From VBAS01 sp044867875 (GTDB lineage Bacteria; Bacteroidota; Bacteroidia; Chitinophagales; Chitinophagaceae): DNA of 23,429 nucleotides. Shown here in pieces: positions 1 to 7,131 of the stretch. The notes under the pieces were generated by a model, which saw only the letters and a list, made by a program, of their open reading frames with translations, searched no databases and was not told the DNA's origin. Both the position numbers and the translations under genes were made by a program. Every line of letters starts with the position of its first letter. Positions within the stretch are counted from its first letter, which is position 1. Where the stretch lies: assembly GCA_044867875.1 (NCBI GenBank), contig JBIOVR010000355.1, positions 1 to 23,429 of the forward strand, read 5' to 3'.

Positions 1-206
1 TGATCGTCTCTTGCTTTTAGTTTGGTTTCAAAACTGATATAATCAATTTTTTTTCCATTCACAGAACCGAGTGTCGATGAATTTCCTGGTCCCATCCTAT
101 TCTTCGCCTGGAAATAATCGGTAAGAATAAAACCTAAAAGCGCTAATGCAATAGCTATTACTGCCCACTTTGCATACTTTTCACGAATGCTCTGAATAAC
201 TGACAT
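1..206 (-). CDS. PpiD/SurA-like peptidylprolyl isomerase, N-terminal part (partial)
   Basis: Only the first 68 codons are in the window; the gene runs off the left edge. The start is the ATG at 206-204 and the protein begins MSVIQSIREKYAKWAVIA. A short basic cytoplasmic stretch is followed by one membrane helix (about residues 13-31) and then a periplasmic part starting GSVNGKKIDYISFETKLKAR. That order, an N-in anchor followed by a SurA-N-like segment built on V/N-G-x-x-I, is typical of the PpiD-type folding factors of Bacteroidota, which assist outer-membrane and secreted proteins at the inner membrane. The catalytic parvulin domains would lie outside the window, so the enzymatic part cannot be confirmed. 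It is on the same strand as the S46 peptidase, 209 bases away. Confidence 0.8.
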   Translation of the reverse strand, partial: MSVIQSIREKYAKWAVIAIALALLGFILTDYFQAKNRMGPGNSSTLGSVNGKKIDYISFETKLKARDD

Positions 207-415
207 AATAATATTATAGGGTTATAAAAAGGAGGGCAAAAATAGGGGAAAAACTGTGGAAAAACAGGCTTTCTTTGATGGGTTTTATTCAGGTGCCGAT
301 GAGCTGCCGGATGGTAGCGAATACCCCGCTGAAGCCTATGTGCTAAGCTTTGTGGCGGAGTAGCAGCGAACAGCCGGAACCGAAGCCCGGATCTGCATTT
401 TTGTTGAAAGCCCCA
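207..415. other. Intergenic region with GC-rich element
   Basis: This gap holds a stretch (about 285-400) clearly richer in G and C than its surroundings. On the plus strand a GTG-started frame of 35 codons (256-363) reads through it and ends in TAG. The minus strand is also open over most of the same interval in one frame. No tRNA, known RNA or clear terminator is recognised. CCGG occurs at both sides of a short loop near 373-392. It may be a dispersed intergenic repeat, a structured RNA or a gene remnant; I cannot decide between these. Confidence 0.35.
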
Positions 416-2587
416 TTAAATCTTTTGCCCGCTTACCAGCTTCATCTCGTTAATAAGGCGCTTTGCACCGGCAAACTTGTCGATAATGAATAAAACATAA
501 CGAATATCCACCATAATGTTCCTGCAAATAGAAGGATCATAGTTAATGTCACTCATGGTTCCTTCCCAAACACGGTCGAAATTGAGACCAATAAGACGAC
601 CATAGGCATCAAGTGCCGGGCTGCCGCTATTTCCCCCGGTTGTATGGTTGGCGGCAATAAAACAAACCGGCAATTTGCCATTTACAGCATAGGGACCATA
701 ATCTTTGGTTTGATAAAGTGTTCTTAGTTTTTCAGGAACATCAAACTCATAATCGCCGGGTTTATATTTTTCCATCACCCCATCGAGATATGTATAGAAG
801 TCATAAGCAACCGCATCTCTTGCTTCGTAGCCTTTTACATTTCCGTAAGTAACACGTAAAGTACTATTGGCATCAGGATAAAATTTTTTCTCCTTAAATA
901 CTTCTATTTGTGCCTGCATATATATTCGTTGTAGCTTATTGATCCGTGTTTGTATTTCATTAAGTTTGCCCTGCACCTGTGTTTGATATGTTTTTAAAAT
1001 ATCATTGTATAATTTTACTCCTTCTTCGCTACGGATATAATTTAAAACATCATTGGTTGGCATTTGTAATTTTGCCTTGAGTGAGTTTCCATTTAAAATG
1101 GCCGTTTCTTTATAAACACTTTCCGCCAGTTTATCAAAATCTCCTGCTGCCGATGTTACTTTTTCTTTCATCATCGGCGATACGTTTCCTTTTTCCTGGT
1201 CCATTACATACATATTCATTAAGGCTGCAAAAAGCTTTTTGTCAACTTCTGTATTATGCTCTGGAAAAAAGCCATCGAGAAAATCCGTTACTTCCTTTTT
1301 CCTTTTCGAAAAAGCCGTCTCTCCTCCTTCATCAAAAGAATTTACAAGCGAACTGAGTTGTCCTGCAACAGTAAACAATTCGATCTTACTTACGATCTCA
1401 TTAAAATAATCTCTCGAATAACCATAGGGTTTTATTTCTGCATAAGCGTCGTTCAGATCCCGCAATGTGTTTCCATATTTTGTTTTCCACTGAGGGTTTG
1501 CTAAAACTCTTTTTTGAAATTCTGTTTCGTAAGCTTTCTTCTTGCTTAGCGCATCTGTTCTTGTAAGACCAAGAACCTCTCCCTGCCATTTTTTATAGTT
1601 GTTTTGAATGCCGGCATACTTTGATGCGTATTGAATTTTTATCTGTTCGTCTTTTCTCATAAAGCCATCTATGATGTTCAATGCTTTCTCGCGGATGGAA
1701 ATTTTTGCGGGATCGTTTACCATTATTATTTGTTCAACAGCAGATGCCGGTAAATATTCAGTTGTTCTGCCGGGAAAACCAAACACCATTGTGAAGTCGC
1801 CCTGCTTAACTCCATTAAGAGAAATGGTTAATGATTTTTTGGGTGTATACGGAATATTGTCCGGAGAATAGTCGGCTGGCTTATTGTCTTTGCCGGCATA
1901 GATACGAAACATAGAAAAATCTCCTGTATGGCGAGGCCACATCCAGTTATCGGTATCTTTTCCAAAATTACCAATAGCAGCTGGTGGTGCGCCAACCAGG
2001 CGAACGTCATTATATGTTTCTGTAATAAATAAAAAGTATTGATTGTTTTCAAAGAATCCGCGAATCAATACTTTCTGATAACTTTCTTTTTTTACAGTAT
2101 TGCGTAAAGCCTCCATATTCTTATCAACCTGTGATTGCCTTTCGCTTTCACTCATTGCGGGAGTTACGCCGTTTAAAATCTGCTTTGTTACATCATCTAT
2201 CCTTATAATAAATGTGACGAATAAACCTGGATTGGGAAGTTCTTCGCTGTTGCTATTAGACCAGAAGCCATCTCTTATATAATTATGTTCAAGTGTTGAA
2301 TGATTTTGTACCGCATCAAATCCACAATGATGGTTGGTAAGCACTAATCCTTTGCTGGAAATTATTTCTCCCGTACAGAAACCACCAAAGCTTACGATCG
2401 CATCTTTTAAACTTCCACTATTGATACTATAAATATCTTTTGCGCTTATCTTCATACCGAGGCTCTTCATTTCTTTTTCATTCAGCTTTTCTAACAACAA
2501 GGGAAGCCACATGCCTTCGTTGGCAAAAGAAATTGCAGAGTACATTAAAAAGATCGCAGCAAACAGGAGTTTATTAATATGTTTCAT
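416..2587 (-). CDS. Exported S46 family dipeptidyl-peptidase, DPP11-like
   Basis: This 723-residue serine peptidase of family S46 (DPP7/DPP11) should remove dipeptides from peptide N-termini in the periplasm, as in asaccharolytic Bacteroidota that feed on peptides. Residues 1-22 form a signal peptide (hydrophobic LLFAAIFLMYSAIS, then FAN). The trypsin-like half carries TNHHCG at 84-89 (catalytic His), the TGD at 221-223 supplies the likely catalytic Asp, and GGNSGSP holds Ser654. The middle of about 280 residues is the helical S46 cap. Arg672, 18 residues after the serine in GLNFDR, matches Arg673 of Porphyromonas gingivalis DPP11, which selects Asp/Glu at P1; DPP7 has Gly there. Length and numbering match characterised enzymes almost exactly. 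The start is the only ATG giving a signal peptide. It diverges from nadA across a long gap. Confidence 0.95.
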   Translation of the reverse strand: MKHINKLLFAAIFLMYSAISFANEGMWLPLLLEKLNEKEMKSLGMKISAKDIYSINSGSLKDAIVSFGGFCTGEIISSKGLVLTNHHCGFDAVQNHSTLEHNYIRDGFWSNSNSEELPNPGLFVTFIIRIDDVTKQILNGVTPAMSESERQSQVDKNMEALRNTVKKESYQKVLIRGFFENNQYFLFITETYNDVRLVGAPPAAIGNFGKDTDNWMWPRHTGDFSMFRIYAGKDNKPADYSPDNIPYTPKKSLTISLNGVKQGDFTMVFGFPGRTTEYLPASAVEQIIMVNDPAKISIREKALNIIDGFMRKDEQIKIQYASKYAGIQNNYKKWQGEVLGLTRTDALSKKKAYETEFQKRVLANPQWKTKYGNTLRDLNDAYAEIKPYGYSRDYFNEIVSKIELFTVAGQLSSLVNSFDEGGETAFSKRKKEVTDFLDGFFPEHNTEVDKKLFAALMNMYVMDQEKGNVSPMMKEKVTSAAGDFDKLAESVYKETAILNGNSLKAKLQMPTNDVLNYIRSEEGVKLYNDILKTYQTQVQGKLNEIQTRINKLQRIYMQAQIEVFKEKKFYPDANSTLRVTYGNVKGYEARDAVAYDFYTYLDGVMEKYKPGDYEFDVPEKLRTLYQTKDYGPYAVNGKLPVCFIAANHTTGGNSGSPALDAYGRLIGLNFDRVWEGTMSDINYDPSICRNIMVDIRYVLFIIDKFAGAKRLINEMKLVSGQKI

Positions 2588-3120
2588 TAGCTGAGTTTGA
2601 TATTCGTAAAGTTAGTTTTTTTAATTTCTCCTTTTTTTGCTTCGTTTTGATATATCGTCCAAACTTTTTCTCCCCAACGGGATGTTGGCAAAAGATATTT
2701 GATGTTAATAACAGTTGGTGAAACGTTAGCATGAAACAGAAAGATTGGATGCATGAAAGTTTAAAACTCTAAACTAAGAACTGTTAGTGTTCATTGCTCA
2801 TCGTTATTCATACTCTATCCACATGCTCTTTTAAATTTTTGGTACGACATTTATTAAGAAAGCTGTATTCACAACGTTGTGGATATACTGCTAAGATCTG
2901 CAGTAGATAACAGTATTGGCTGTGGATTATCTATGCTTACGATGTGTATAATCACAACTACGTAATTTTGTGTAGAATCTTTTCCACGAATTCACAGCTG
3001 TAATAATAATAAACTCTTTTTTATAAATATTATATAATACTACTAATACATTAAGAGAAAAATTGATTTTAAAAATTGGATTGTGAAGTTGAATATTGCA
3101 CTCCTGAAAAATTGTTGAGC
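2588..3120. other. Candidate replication origin (oriC) in gene-free gap
   Basis: No gene is supported in these 533 bases between divergent genes. From 2815 to 2996 there is a cluster of DnaA-box-like 9-mers (consensus TTWTNCACA): CTATCCACA 2815-2823 (+), ATATCCACA 2878-2886 (-), TAATCCACA 2921-2929 (-), TTATACACA 2943-2951 (-, full match), TTCTACACA 2969-2977 (-), TTTTCCACG 2980-2988 (+), plus weaker GTATTCACA 2865-2873 and GAATTCACA 2988-2996. The boxes at 2865 and 2878 are inverted around the perfect palindrome CACAACGTTGTG (870-881 of this kilobase block). An almost pure A/T tract follows (about 3000-3075), including repeated TAA and a CTACTA element, which would suit an unwinding region. 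Genes point away on both sides. The alternative is a DnaA-controlled promoter for nadA. No dnaA gene is nearby, which is common in this phylum. Confidence 0.5.
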
Positions 3121-4131
3121 ATGAATCCAGAAACACTTACCATCGCAAAAAAAGAAATTGAGAGAAATGGTTTTCTCGACATAGAACCTGATCCAACGCT
3201 GGACCTGTTTGCAGAGATAGAGCGGTTGAAAAAAGAAAAGAATGCGATCCTACTGGCGCACTACTACCAGGAACCGGATATCCAGGATGTAGCGGATTAT
3301 ATCGGCGATAGTTTGGGATTAGCTCAGCAGGCAGAAAAAACAAATGCTGACATGATCGTTTTTGCCGGCGTACACTTCATGGCGGAGACAGCAAAAATTT
3401 TAAATCCAACAAAAAAAGTTGTGATACCCGATCTGAAAGCTGGTTGTTCGCTTAGTGACAGTTGTCCGCCACCATTGTTTAAAAAATTCAAGGACGAACA
3501 TCCGGATCATGTGGTGGTGAGCTATATCAACTGCAGCGCCGGGATAAAAGCACTGAGTGATGTGATCTGTACAAGCAGCAACGCAAAGGTCATCGTTGAA
3601 AGTTTTCCGAAAGAACAGAAAATAATTTTTGCACCGGATAAAAATCTTGGGGCTTACATCAACAAAGTGACGGGAAGAAATATGTTGCTCTGGAACGGTG
3701 CCTGTATGGTGCATGAGATATTTAGCCTGGAAAAAATTACCAAATTAAAAGTTCGTCACCCTAATGCAAAAGTGATCGCACATCCCGAATGTGAAGATCC
3801 TGTTTTACGCATAGCAGATTTTATTGGCAGCACAACCGGTCTGTTGAAATACACGCAGAAAGATGATGCGAAGGAATTTATTGTTGTTACCGAAACAGGC
3901 ATCATTCACCAGATGCAGAAAGCAAATCCTACAAAAACATTTATACCAGCACCCCCTGAGAATAACTGCGCCTGCAATGATTGCCCTCATATGAAGCGTA
4001 ACACACTTGAGAAGCTTTATCTCTGCATGGAGTATGAAGTGCCCGAGATAACAATGGAAGAAGAGTTAAGATTGGCTGCAAGGAAACCAATTGAAAGAAT
4101 GCTGGAGATTAGCAAGAAGGCCGGATTGTAA
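3121..4131 (+). CDS. nadA: Quinolinate synthase NadA
   Basis: NadA condenses iminoaspartate with dihydroxyacetone phosphate to quinolinate, the first dedicated ring-forming step of NAD synthesis from aspartate, using a [4Fe-4S] cluster in the cytosol. The 336-residue protein shows the family hallmarks: LLAHYYQEPDIQDVADYIGDS (about 44-64), VFAGVHFMAETA (80-91), Cys109 in KAGCSLSDSC, Cys195 in NGACMVHE, and the C-terminal CACNDC (283-288). Cys109, Cys195 and one cysteine of the last motif should be the three cluster ligands. I chose the ATG at 3121 (MNPETLTIAKKEI) over an upstream TTG at 3076 because the added residues do not look like NadA. nadB is not adjacent. The last 41 coding bases have a diverged copy at 4668-4708. 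No clear terminator follows. Confidence 0.97.
   Translation: MNPETLTIAKKEIERNGFLDIEPDPTLDLFAEIERLKKEKNAILLAHYYQEPDIQDVADYIGDSLGLAQQAEKTNADMIVFAGVHFMAETAKILNPTKKVVIPDLKAGCSLSDSCPPPLFKKFKDEHPDHVVVSYINCSAGIKALSDVICTSSNAKVIVESFPKEQKIIFAPDKNLGAYINKVTGRNMLLWNGACMVHEIFSLEKITKLKVRHPNAKVIAHPECEDPVLRIADFIGSTTGLLKYTQKDDAKEFIVVTETGIIHQMQKANPTKTFIPAPPENNCACNDCPHMKRNTLEKLYLCMEYEVPEITMEEELRLAARKPIERMLEISKKAGL
4088..4128 (+). repeat. Direct repeat copy A: 3' end of nadA
   Basis: This is the final coding stretch of nadA (PIERMLEISKKAGL). It is matched by the segment at 4668-4708 at 32 of 41 positions without gaps, the first 17 bases being identical. The two copies are 580 bases apart and enclose the methyltransferase gene. 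Confidence 0.8.
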
Positions 4132-4167
4132 AATTTAAAAAAGAAATAGATTTAAAATAATTTGAGT

Positions 4168-4674
4168 ATGCCGATACTAAGTGAATATGCTCAAAAAAGG
4201 AAAATAAATTATTTTTTAAAGGACATAGATAAAAATAGCAAGGTTCTTGAGGTTGGAAGTGGTTCGCAATGGCTCAGAAAGCATATGAAAAAAAATGGGT
4301 GGACGGGTTATATTGGAATTGATTTAAAAGATCCTGCGGATATTGTTGGAGATATTCGTTTTTGGCAACAATTAGGACTAAAACCAAAATCATTTGATTA
4401 CATAGTTGCTTTTGAAGTGGTTGAGCATGTAGATATTTTTCAAGAGTGTTTTGAGTTACTAAAAGACGATGGAGAATTAATGGTGACCACGCCTCTGCCC
4501 CATATGGATTGGATATTAAAATTATTAGAAACAATAGGATTAAACCAGAAAAGAACCTCTCCGCATAACAATCTGATATACCTGGATAAAATAAAACTCT
4601 TTACGCCAATTGAATTAAAAAATATTGCTTTTCTAAGTCAGTGGGGTAAATTTAAAAAGAAAAAAGTCAATTGA
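4168..4674 (+). CDS. Class I SAM-dependent methyltransferase
   Basis: This small (168 residues from the ATG) cytosolic methyltransferase of the Methyltransf_11/UbiE-like type has an unknown substrate. Motif I is VLEVGSGSQWL (about residues 27-37), followed by the acidic-end strand YIGIDL (SAM ribose contact), then FDYIVAFEVVEH, in which the VVEH tail resembles motif post-II, and GELMVTTPLPHMDW near the sixth strand. The protein is short: the C-terminal substrate region is reduced to about 50 residues. An in-frame TTG lies six bases earlier (4162); the ATG at 4168 is preferred. The gene sits between nadA and a diverged copy of the nadA 3' end, and its TGA stop lies inside that copy, so it was probably inserted behind nadA. 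Base composition is very AT-rich. Confidence 0.85.
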   Translation: MPILSEYAQKRKINYFLKDIDKNSKVLEVGSGSQWLRKHMKKNGWTGYIGIDLKDPADIVGDIRFWQQLGLKPKSFDYIVAFEVVEHVDIFQECFELLKDDGELMVTTPLPHMDWILKLLETIGLNQKRTSPHNNLIYLDKIKLFTPIELKNIAFLSQWGKFKKKKVN

Positions 4675-4708
4675 AAGAATGCTGATTATAAGTAAGAAGT
4701 CAAGATTA
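4668..4708 (+). repeat. Direct repeat copy B: diverged nadA 3' end
   Basis: Read in the nadA frame this gives SIERMLIISKKSRL, against PIERMLEISKKAGL in nadA. Several differences are silent third-position changes (ATT/ATA, AGC/AGT, TTG/TTA), so it behaves like a coding sequence that diverged, not a chance match. The frame stays open past the nadA stop position, to a TGA at about 4760. It is a remnant of a second nadA end, probably brought in with or left by the insertion of the methyltransferase gene. Confidence 0.65.
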
Positions 4709-4742
4709 TTGGATCAACTAATTAATTTTAAAAAGTATTTAT

Positions 4743-5132
4743 ATGGAAGCAAATACTGAGATCTACAACATATACTTTGATAAAGAAATTAATTCAGTCG
4801 TGATGGAATGGGATGGTTATGCGACCAGCAAACAATTCAAACAAGGCACTGAATTGATGTTGAACACACTTATCCAAAACAATTGCTCGAAGGTCCTTGC
4901 AGATATAAAAGACATGAAGATAATCGCCATGGAAGATCAGCAATGGCTAAATGAAGAATTTTTACCAAGAGCGACAACATTTGGATTTAAAGCAATAGCC
5001 ATTGTTAAACCAGATTACTATTTTAACCAGATTGCAGTAGAGACTATCTCTTATAAAGTTGACAAAGACAAACTCACAATTAATTTTTTTGACAATATTG
5101 GAGATGCGAAAGAGTGGCTCAGTAAAGCATAA
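4743..5132 (+). CDS. STAS/SpoIIAA-like domain protein
   Basis: This is a 129-residue cytosolic protein without signal peptide or membrane segment. The alternating pattern, an N-terminal two-strand hairpin (IYNIYFDKEINSVVMEWDGYAT), an amphipathic helix (KQFKQGTELMLNTLIQNN), a strand plus loop (CSKVLADIKDMKII), a second helix region (QQWLNEEFLPRATTFG), a strand (FKAIAIVKP) and a final helix (IGDAKEWLSK), resembles the STAS/SpoIIAA-like fold seen in many Bacteroidota hypothetical proteins. The phosphorylatable serine of true anti-sigma antagonists is not evident: the corresponding loop reads ADIKDMK. A signalling or ligand-binding role is therefore only a guess. It lies 68 bases after the methyltransferase and just behind the nadA-like repeat copy. 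Confidence 0.6.
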   Translation: MEANTEIYNIYFDKEINSVVMEWDGYATSKQFKQGTELMLNTLIQNNCSKVLADIKDMKIIAMEDQQWLNEEFLPRATTFGFKAIAIVKPDYYFNQIAVETISYKVDKDKLTINFFDNIGDAKEWLSKA

Positions 5133-5164
5133 CCCAATAAGAATATTACTTCACAAGTTGCGAT

Positions 5165-5572
5165 ATGACACGAGCAGAGATATCCGGCATTGCGCCATTC
5201 TTCATCGTAAGGAATGTTCCTATAGCGCTATCGTTTTATCGCGACCGTCTTGGGTTCGACATTACTTTTCAAGGACCCACTGCCGACGATATCTTCTTCG
5301 GGATTGTTCAACGAGGTGCGGCGATGATCATTCTGAAGAGCATTGGTGTTGATCCGGTTCCAAACTACACCCGAGATATCAAACAAGGTATTGCACGTTG
5401 GGATGCTTATCTATATGTTCCAGATCCTGATGCACTGGCCGCAGAATTCTTGTCGCGGAATGTCGAGTTTTTTAAAACCATCAAAGACAGCGAAGATGGC
5501 GATGATGGTTTGCGGGGATTTGAGATAAAGGATGCTGACGGCTATATCTTGTTTTTCGGTCGTCCCAGATAA
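5165..5572 (+). CDS. VOC (glyoxalase/bleomycin-resistance) family protein
   Basis: This 135-residue protein of the vicinal-oxygen-chelate superfamily has two beta-alpha-beta-beta-beta units. The first starts at IAPFFIVRNVPIALSFYRDRLGF (about 9-31), the second at WDAYLYVPDPDALAAEFLSRNVEF (about 79-102). The end, FEIKDADGYILFFGRPR, is the usual VOC C-terminal strand with D-P-x-G replaced by DADGY. The expected metal-ligand histidines of glyoxalase I are not seen (the first strand reads APFFIV), so a ligand-binding or resistance-type role is more likely than glyoxalase activity. Codon use differs from the neighbours: about eight of ten arginines are CGN, and the gene has roughly 47% GC in its 5' half, while flanking genes favour AGA/AGG and A/T. 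This suggests recent acquisition. Spacing to the previous gene is 32 bases. Confidence 0.88.
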   Translation: MTRAEISGIAPFFIVRNVPIALSFYRDRLGFDITFQGPTADDIFFGIVQRGAAMIILKSIGVDPVPNYTRDIKQGIARWDAYLYVPDPDALAAEFLSRNVEFFKTIKDSEDGDDGLRGFEIKDADGYILFFGRPR

Positions 5573-5604
5573 CACGAGTAGTGTATATTTATATATTAGC
5601 TGCC

Positions 5605-5664
5605 ATGGAGATCAAGATAAGTGCAAGCAGCAATCACCACTACTTCAAATATCAACTAACATGA
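5605..5664 (+). other. Possible 19-codon leader ORF overlapping dinB-like start
   Basis: The frame ATG-GAG-ATC (from 5605) reads MEIKISASSNHHYFKYQLT and ends in TGA, overlapping the ATG of the following gene as ATGA. Such an overlap can couple translation, but no ribosome-binding site or conservation supports it, so this is a weak candidate. Confidence 0.2.
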
Positions 5665-6275
5665 AAGCGCTTTTTTGCACTGTTCTTACTTTCATTTTAA
5701 CGCTTAATTCTTTTACACAACATAGCAGACTTTGGGCGGAGGATAACAGAAAATATTTAATTGATAATTTATTGCGAACACGGGACTCGATCATTGCAGA
5801 GACCAAAAACTTATCACAAGCTCAATGGAATTTTAAAGAATCACCCGACAGGTGGTCCATTAATCAAATAGTTGAACATTTAGCTATTTGGGAAACATTA
5901 TTGCAAAGAGAAATAAGCCAGGCCCTGGTAGCTGGTCCAAGACCAGACCTCAATAAGGAATCCAGAATAGATAGCGCCGTTGTTGGATTTTTGATGGAGG
6001 AGAACCCGCATATTGCAACCGAGTATACCAAGCCTTTTACTTTCACTGTTCCAATGGGGATGAATGATGGGAAAAGCAATCTTGCATGGTTTCTGAAAAT
6101 GAGAAATGAAGGAATTAATTATGTTGATTCAACAACAGCAGATCTAAGATCGTATTTTCTTCGTCCGGGACGTGGAAATATTCACCAGGTATTCATCACC
6201 ATATTTGCGCATACGGACAGGCATTTGAGACAGATAAGAAAGGTAAAGCTTGATCCAAAATATCCGAAGAGTTGA
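5661..6275 (+). CDS. Exported DinB-like (DinB_2) metal-binding four-helix protein
   Basis: This 204-residue protein has a signal peptide at residues 1-19 (MKALFCTVLTFILTLNSFTQ, cleavage near here). The mature part has the DinB/YfiT four-helix pattern with three candidate metal ligands: His73 in NQIVEHLAIWE, and His184 and His188 in FAHTDRHLRQI. The SPDRWSINQIVEHL segment is the standard DinB_2 entry to helix 2. Members of the superfamily are thiol-dependent transferases or hydrolases; the reaction here is unknown. Placement outside the cytoplasm is unusual compared with bacillithiol- or mycothiol-dependent relatives but occurs in Bacteroidota. An upstream in-frame extension to 5532 exists; the ATG at 5661 is chosen because it gives the signal peptide. 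The TGA of a 19-codon frame overlaps this ATG. Confidence 0.82.
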   Translation: MKALFCTVLTFILTLNSFTQHSRLWAEDNRKYLIDNLLRTRDSIIAETKNLSQAQWNFKESPDRWSINQIVEHLAIWETLLQREISQALVAGPRPDLNKESRIDSAVVGFLMEENPHIATEYTKPFTFTVPMGMNDGKSNLAWFLKMRNEGINYVDSTTADLRSYFLRPGRGNIHQVFITIFAHTDRHLRQIRKVKLDPKYPKS

Positions 6276-6330
6276 ATAGGAAGTTGCCTAATGAAAATTT
6301 ATTTAAAAAATAAAAGCAAAAAAAATTACC

Positions 6331-7101
6331 ATGAAATCAAGGTGCTTATTTCTTTTAGTTGTGTTTTCGTTTTCGCTCATTCTGTATGGACAGGACACAA
6401 CAAAGAAACCCGATAAAACAATTTTTGTCACCGGGGGTTCTTTTGGAAGGCAGTATATTCAATATTTAGCATCGCTTACGAATAAGCCAAACCCAAAAAT
6501 TTGCTTTGTTCCAACCGCATCAGCAGACAATGCACAAAGTATTGCAAACTGGTATGCAAACTGCGAAGATCTGCCGGTGAAACCATATGTGTTAAGAACG
6601 TTTATTAATTCAAATCCAAATCAAAAAAGTTTTGAGGAAATGATCATGGGCATGGATGCGATAATTGTTGGAGGTGGAAATACTCTAAACATGATCGCTA
6701 TTTGGAAAGCGCAGGGGATAGACACCGTATTAAAAAAAGCATACGATAAAGGAATCATTATGTCTGGTGGCAGTGCAGGGTCCTTGTGTTGGTTTACGGG
6801 TGGTTCAACCGACTCACGGCCAAAGCAATTAACATTAGTCGAATGTTTAGGTTTTTTAAATTATAGTCACTCGCCACATTATCATGCAGAGCTAGCAAGA
6901 AGGCCGCTATATCACAACTATATTCTAAATGGTAATTTAAAAGCAGGATATGCATGTGATGACAGGGCCGGACTTCTCTTTATTAACGGAGTAATGAAAA
7001 AGTCAGTTTCCCTTGATACAACGAGTAATAATTATTTTGTCTCTCTTGTTGGGGGGAAGATAAAAGAAGAGTTGCTGCCGGCAGAAATTATAAAGCAGTA
7101 G
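6331..7101 (+). CDS. Exported S51 family peptidase (cyanophycinase/peptidase E-like)
   Basis: This 256-residue serine peptidase of the class-I-glutamine-amidotransferase-like fold has a signal peptide at about 1-20 (LFLLVVFSFSLILYGQ). The mature domain starts KTIFVTGGSFGRQ. The IIVGGGNTLNM loop (111-121) is the conserved S51 substrate loop. Ser148 in the nucleophile elbow IMSGGSAGS is catalytic, and the histidine partner is His183 or His185 in NYSHSPHYH, at the spacing known for Salmonella peptidase E. Peptidase E cleaves Asp-Xaa dipeptides and cyanophycinase cleaves beta-Asp-Arg; which applies here cannot be read off. Secretion suggests use of external peptides. It stands 55 bases after the DinB-like gene on the same strand. 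The start ATG gives a good signal peptide. Confidence 0.9.
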   Translation: MKSRCLFLLVVFSFSLILYGQDTTKKPDKTIFVTGGSFGRQYIQYLASLTNKPNPKICFVPTASADNAQSIANWYANCEDLPVKPYVLRTFINSNPNQKSFEEMIMGMDAIIVGGGNTLNMIAIWKAQGIDTVLKKAYDKGIIMSGGSAGSLCWFTGGSTDSRPKQLTLVECLGFLNYSHSPHYHAELARRPLYHNYILNGNLKAGYACDDRAGLLFINGVMKKSVSLDTTSNNYFVSLVGGKIKEELLPAEIIKQ

Positions 7102-7131
7102 AAAAAGTATTTAAACTGTTCGATCGAAAGG

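Noticed and set aside
3076..3120. TTG-started extension of NadA
   Set aside because: The extra 15 residues lie in the AT-rich tract and have no NadA character; the ATG at 3121 fits the family.
2927..3136. 69-codon minus-strand frame in the putative origin
   Set aside because: Low-complexity translation of AT-rich DNA over the nadA start; no support as a gene.
5532..5660. Longer N-terminus for the DinB-like protein
   Set aside because: It overlaps the VOC gene in another frame and hides a clear signal peptide starting at 5661.
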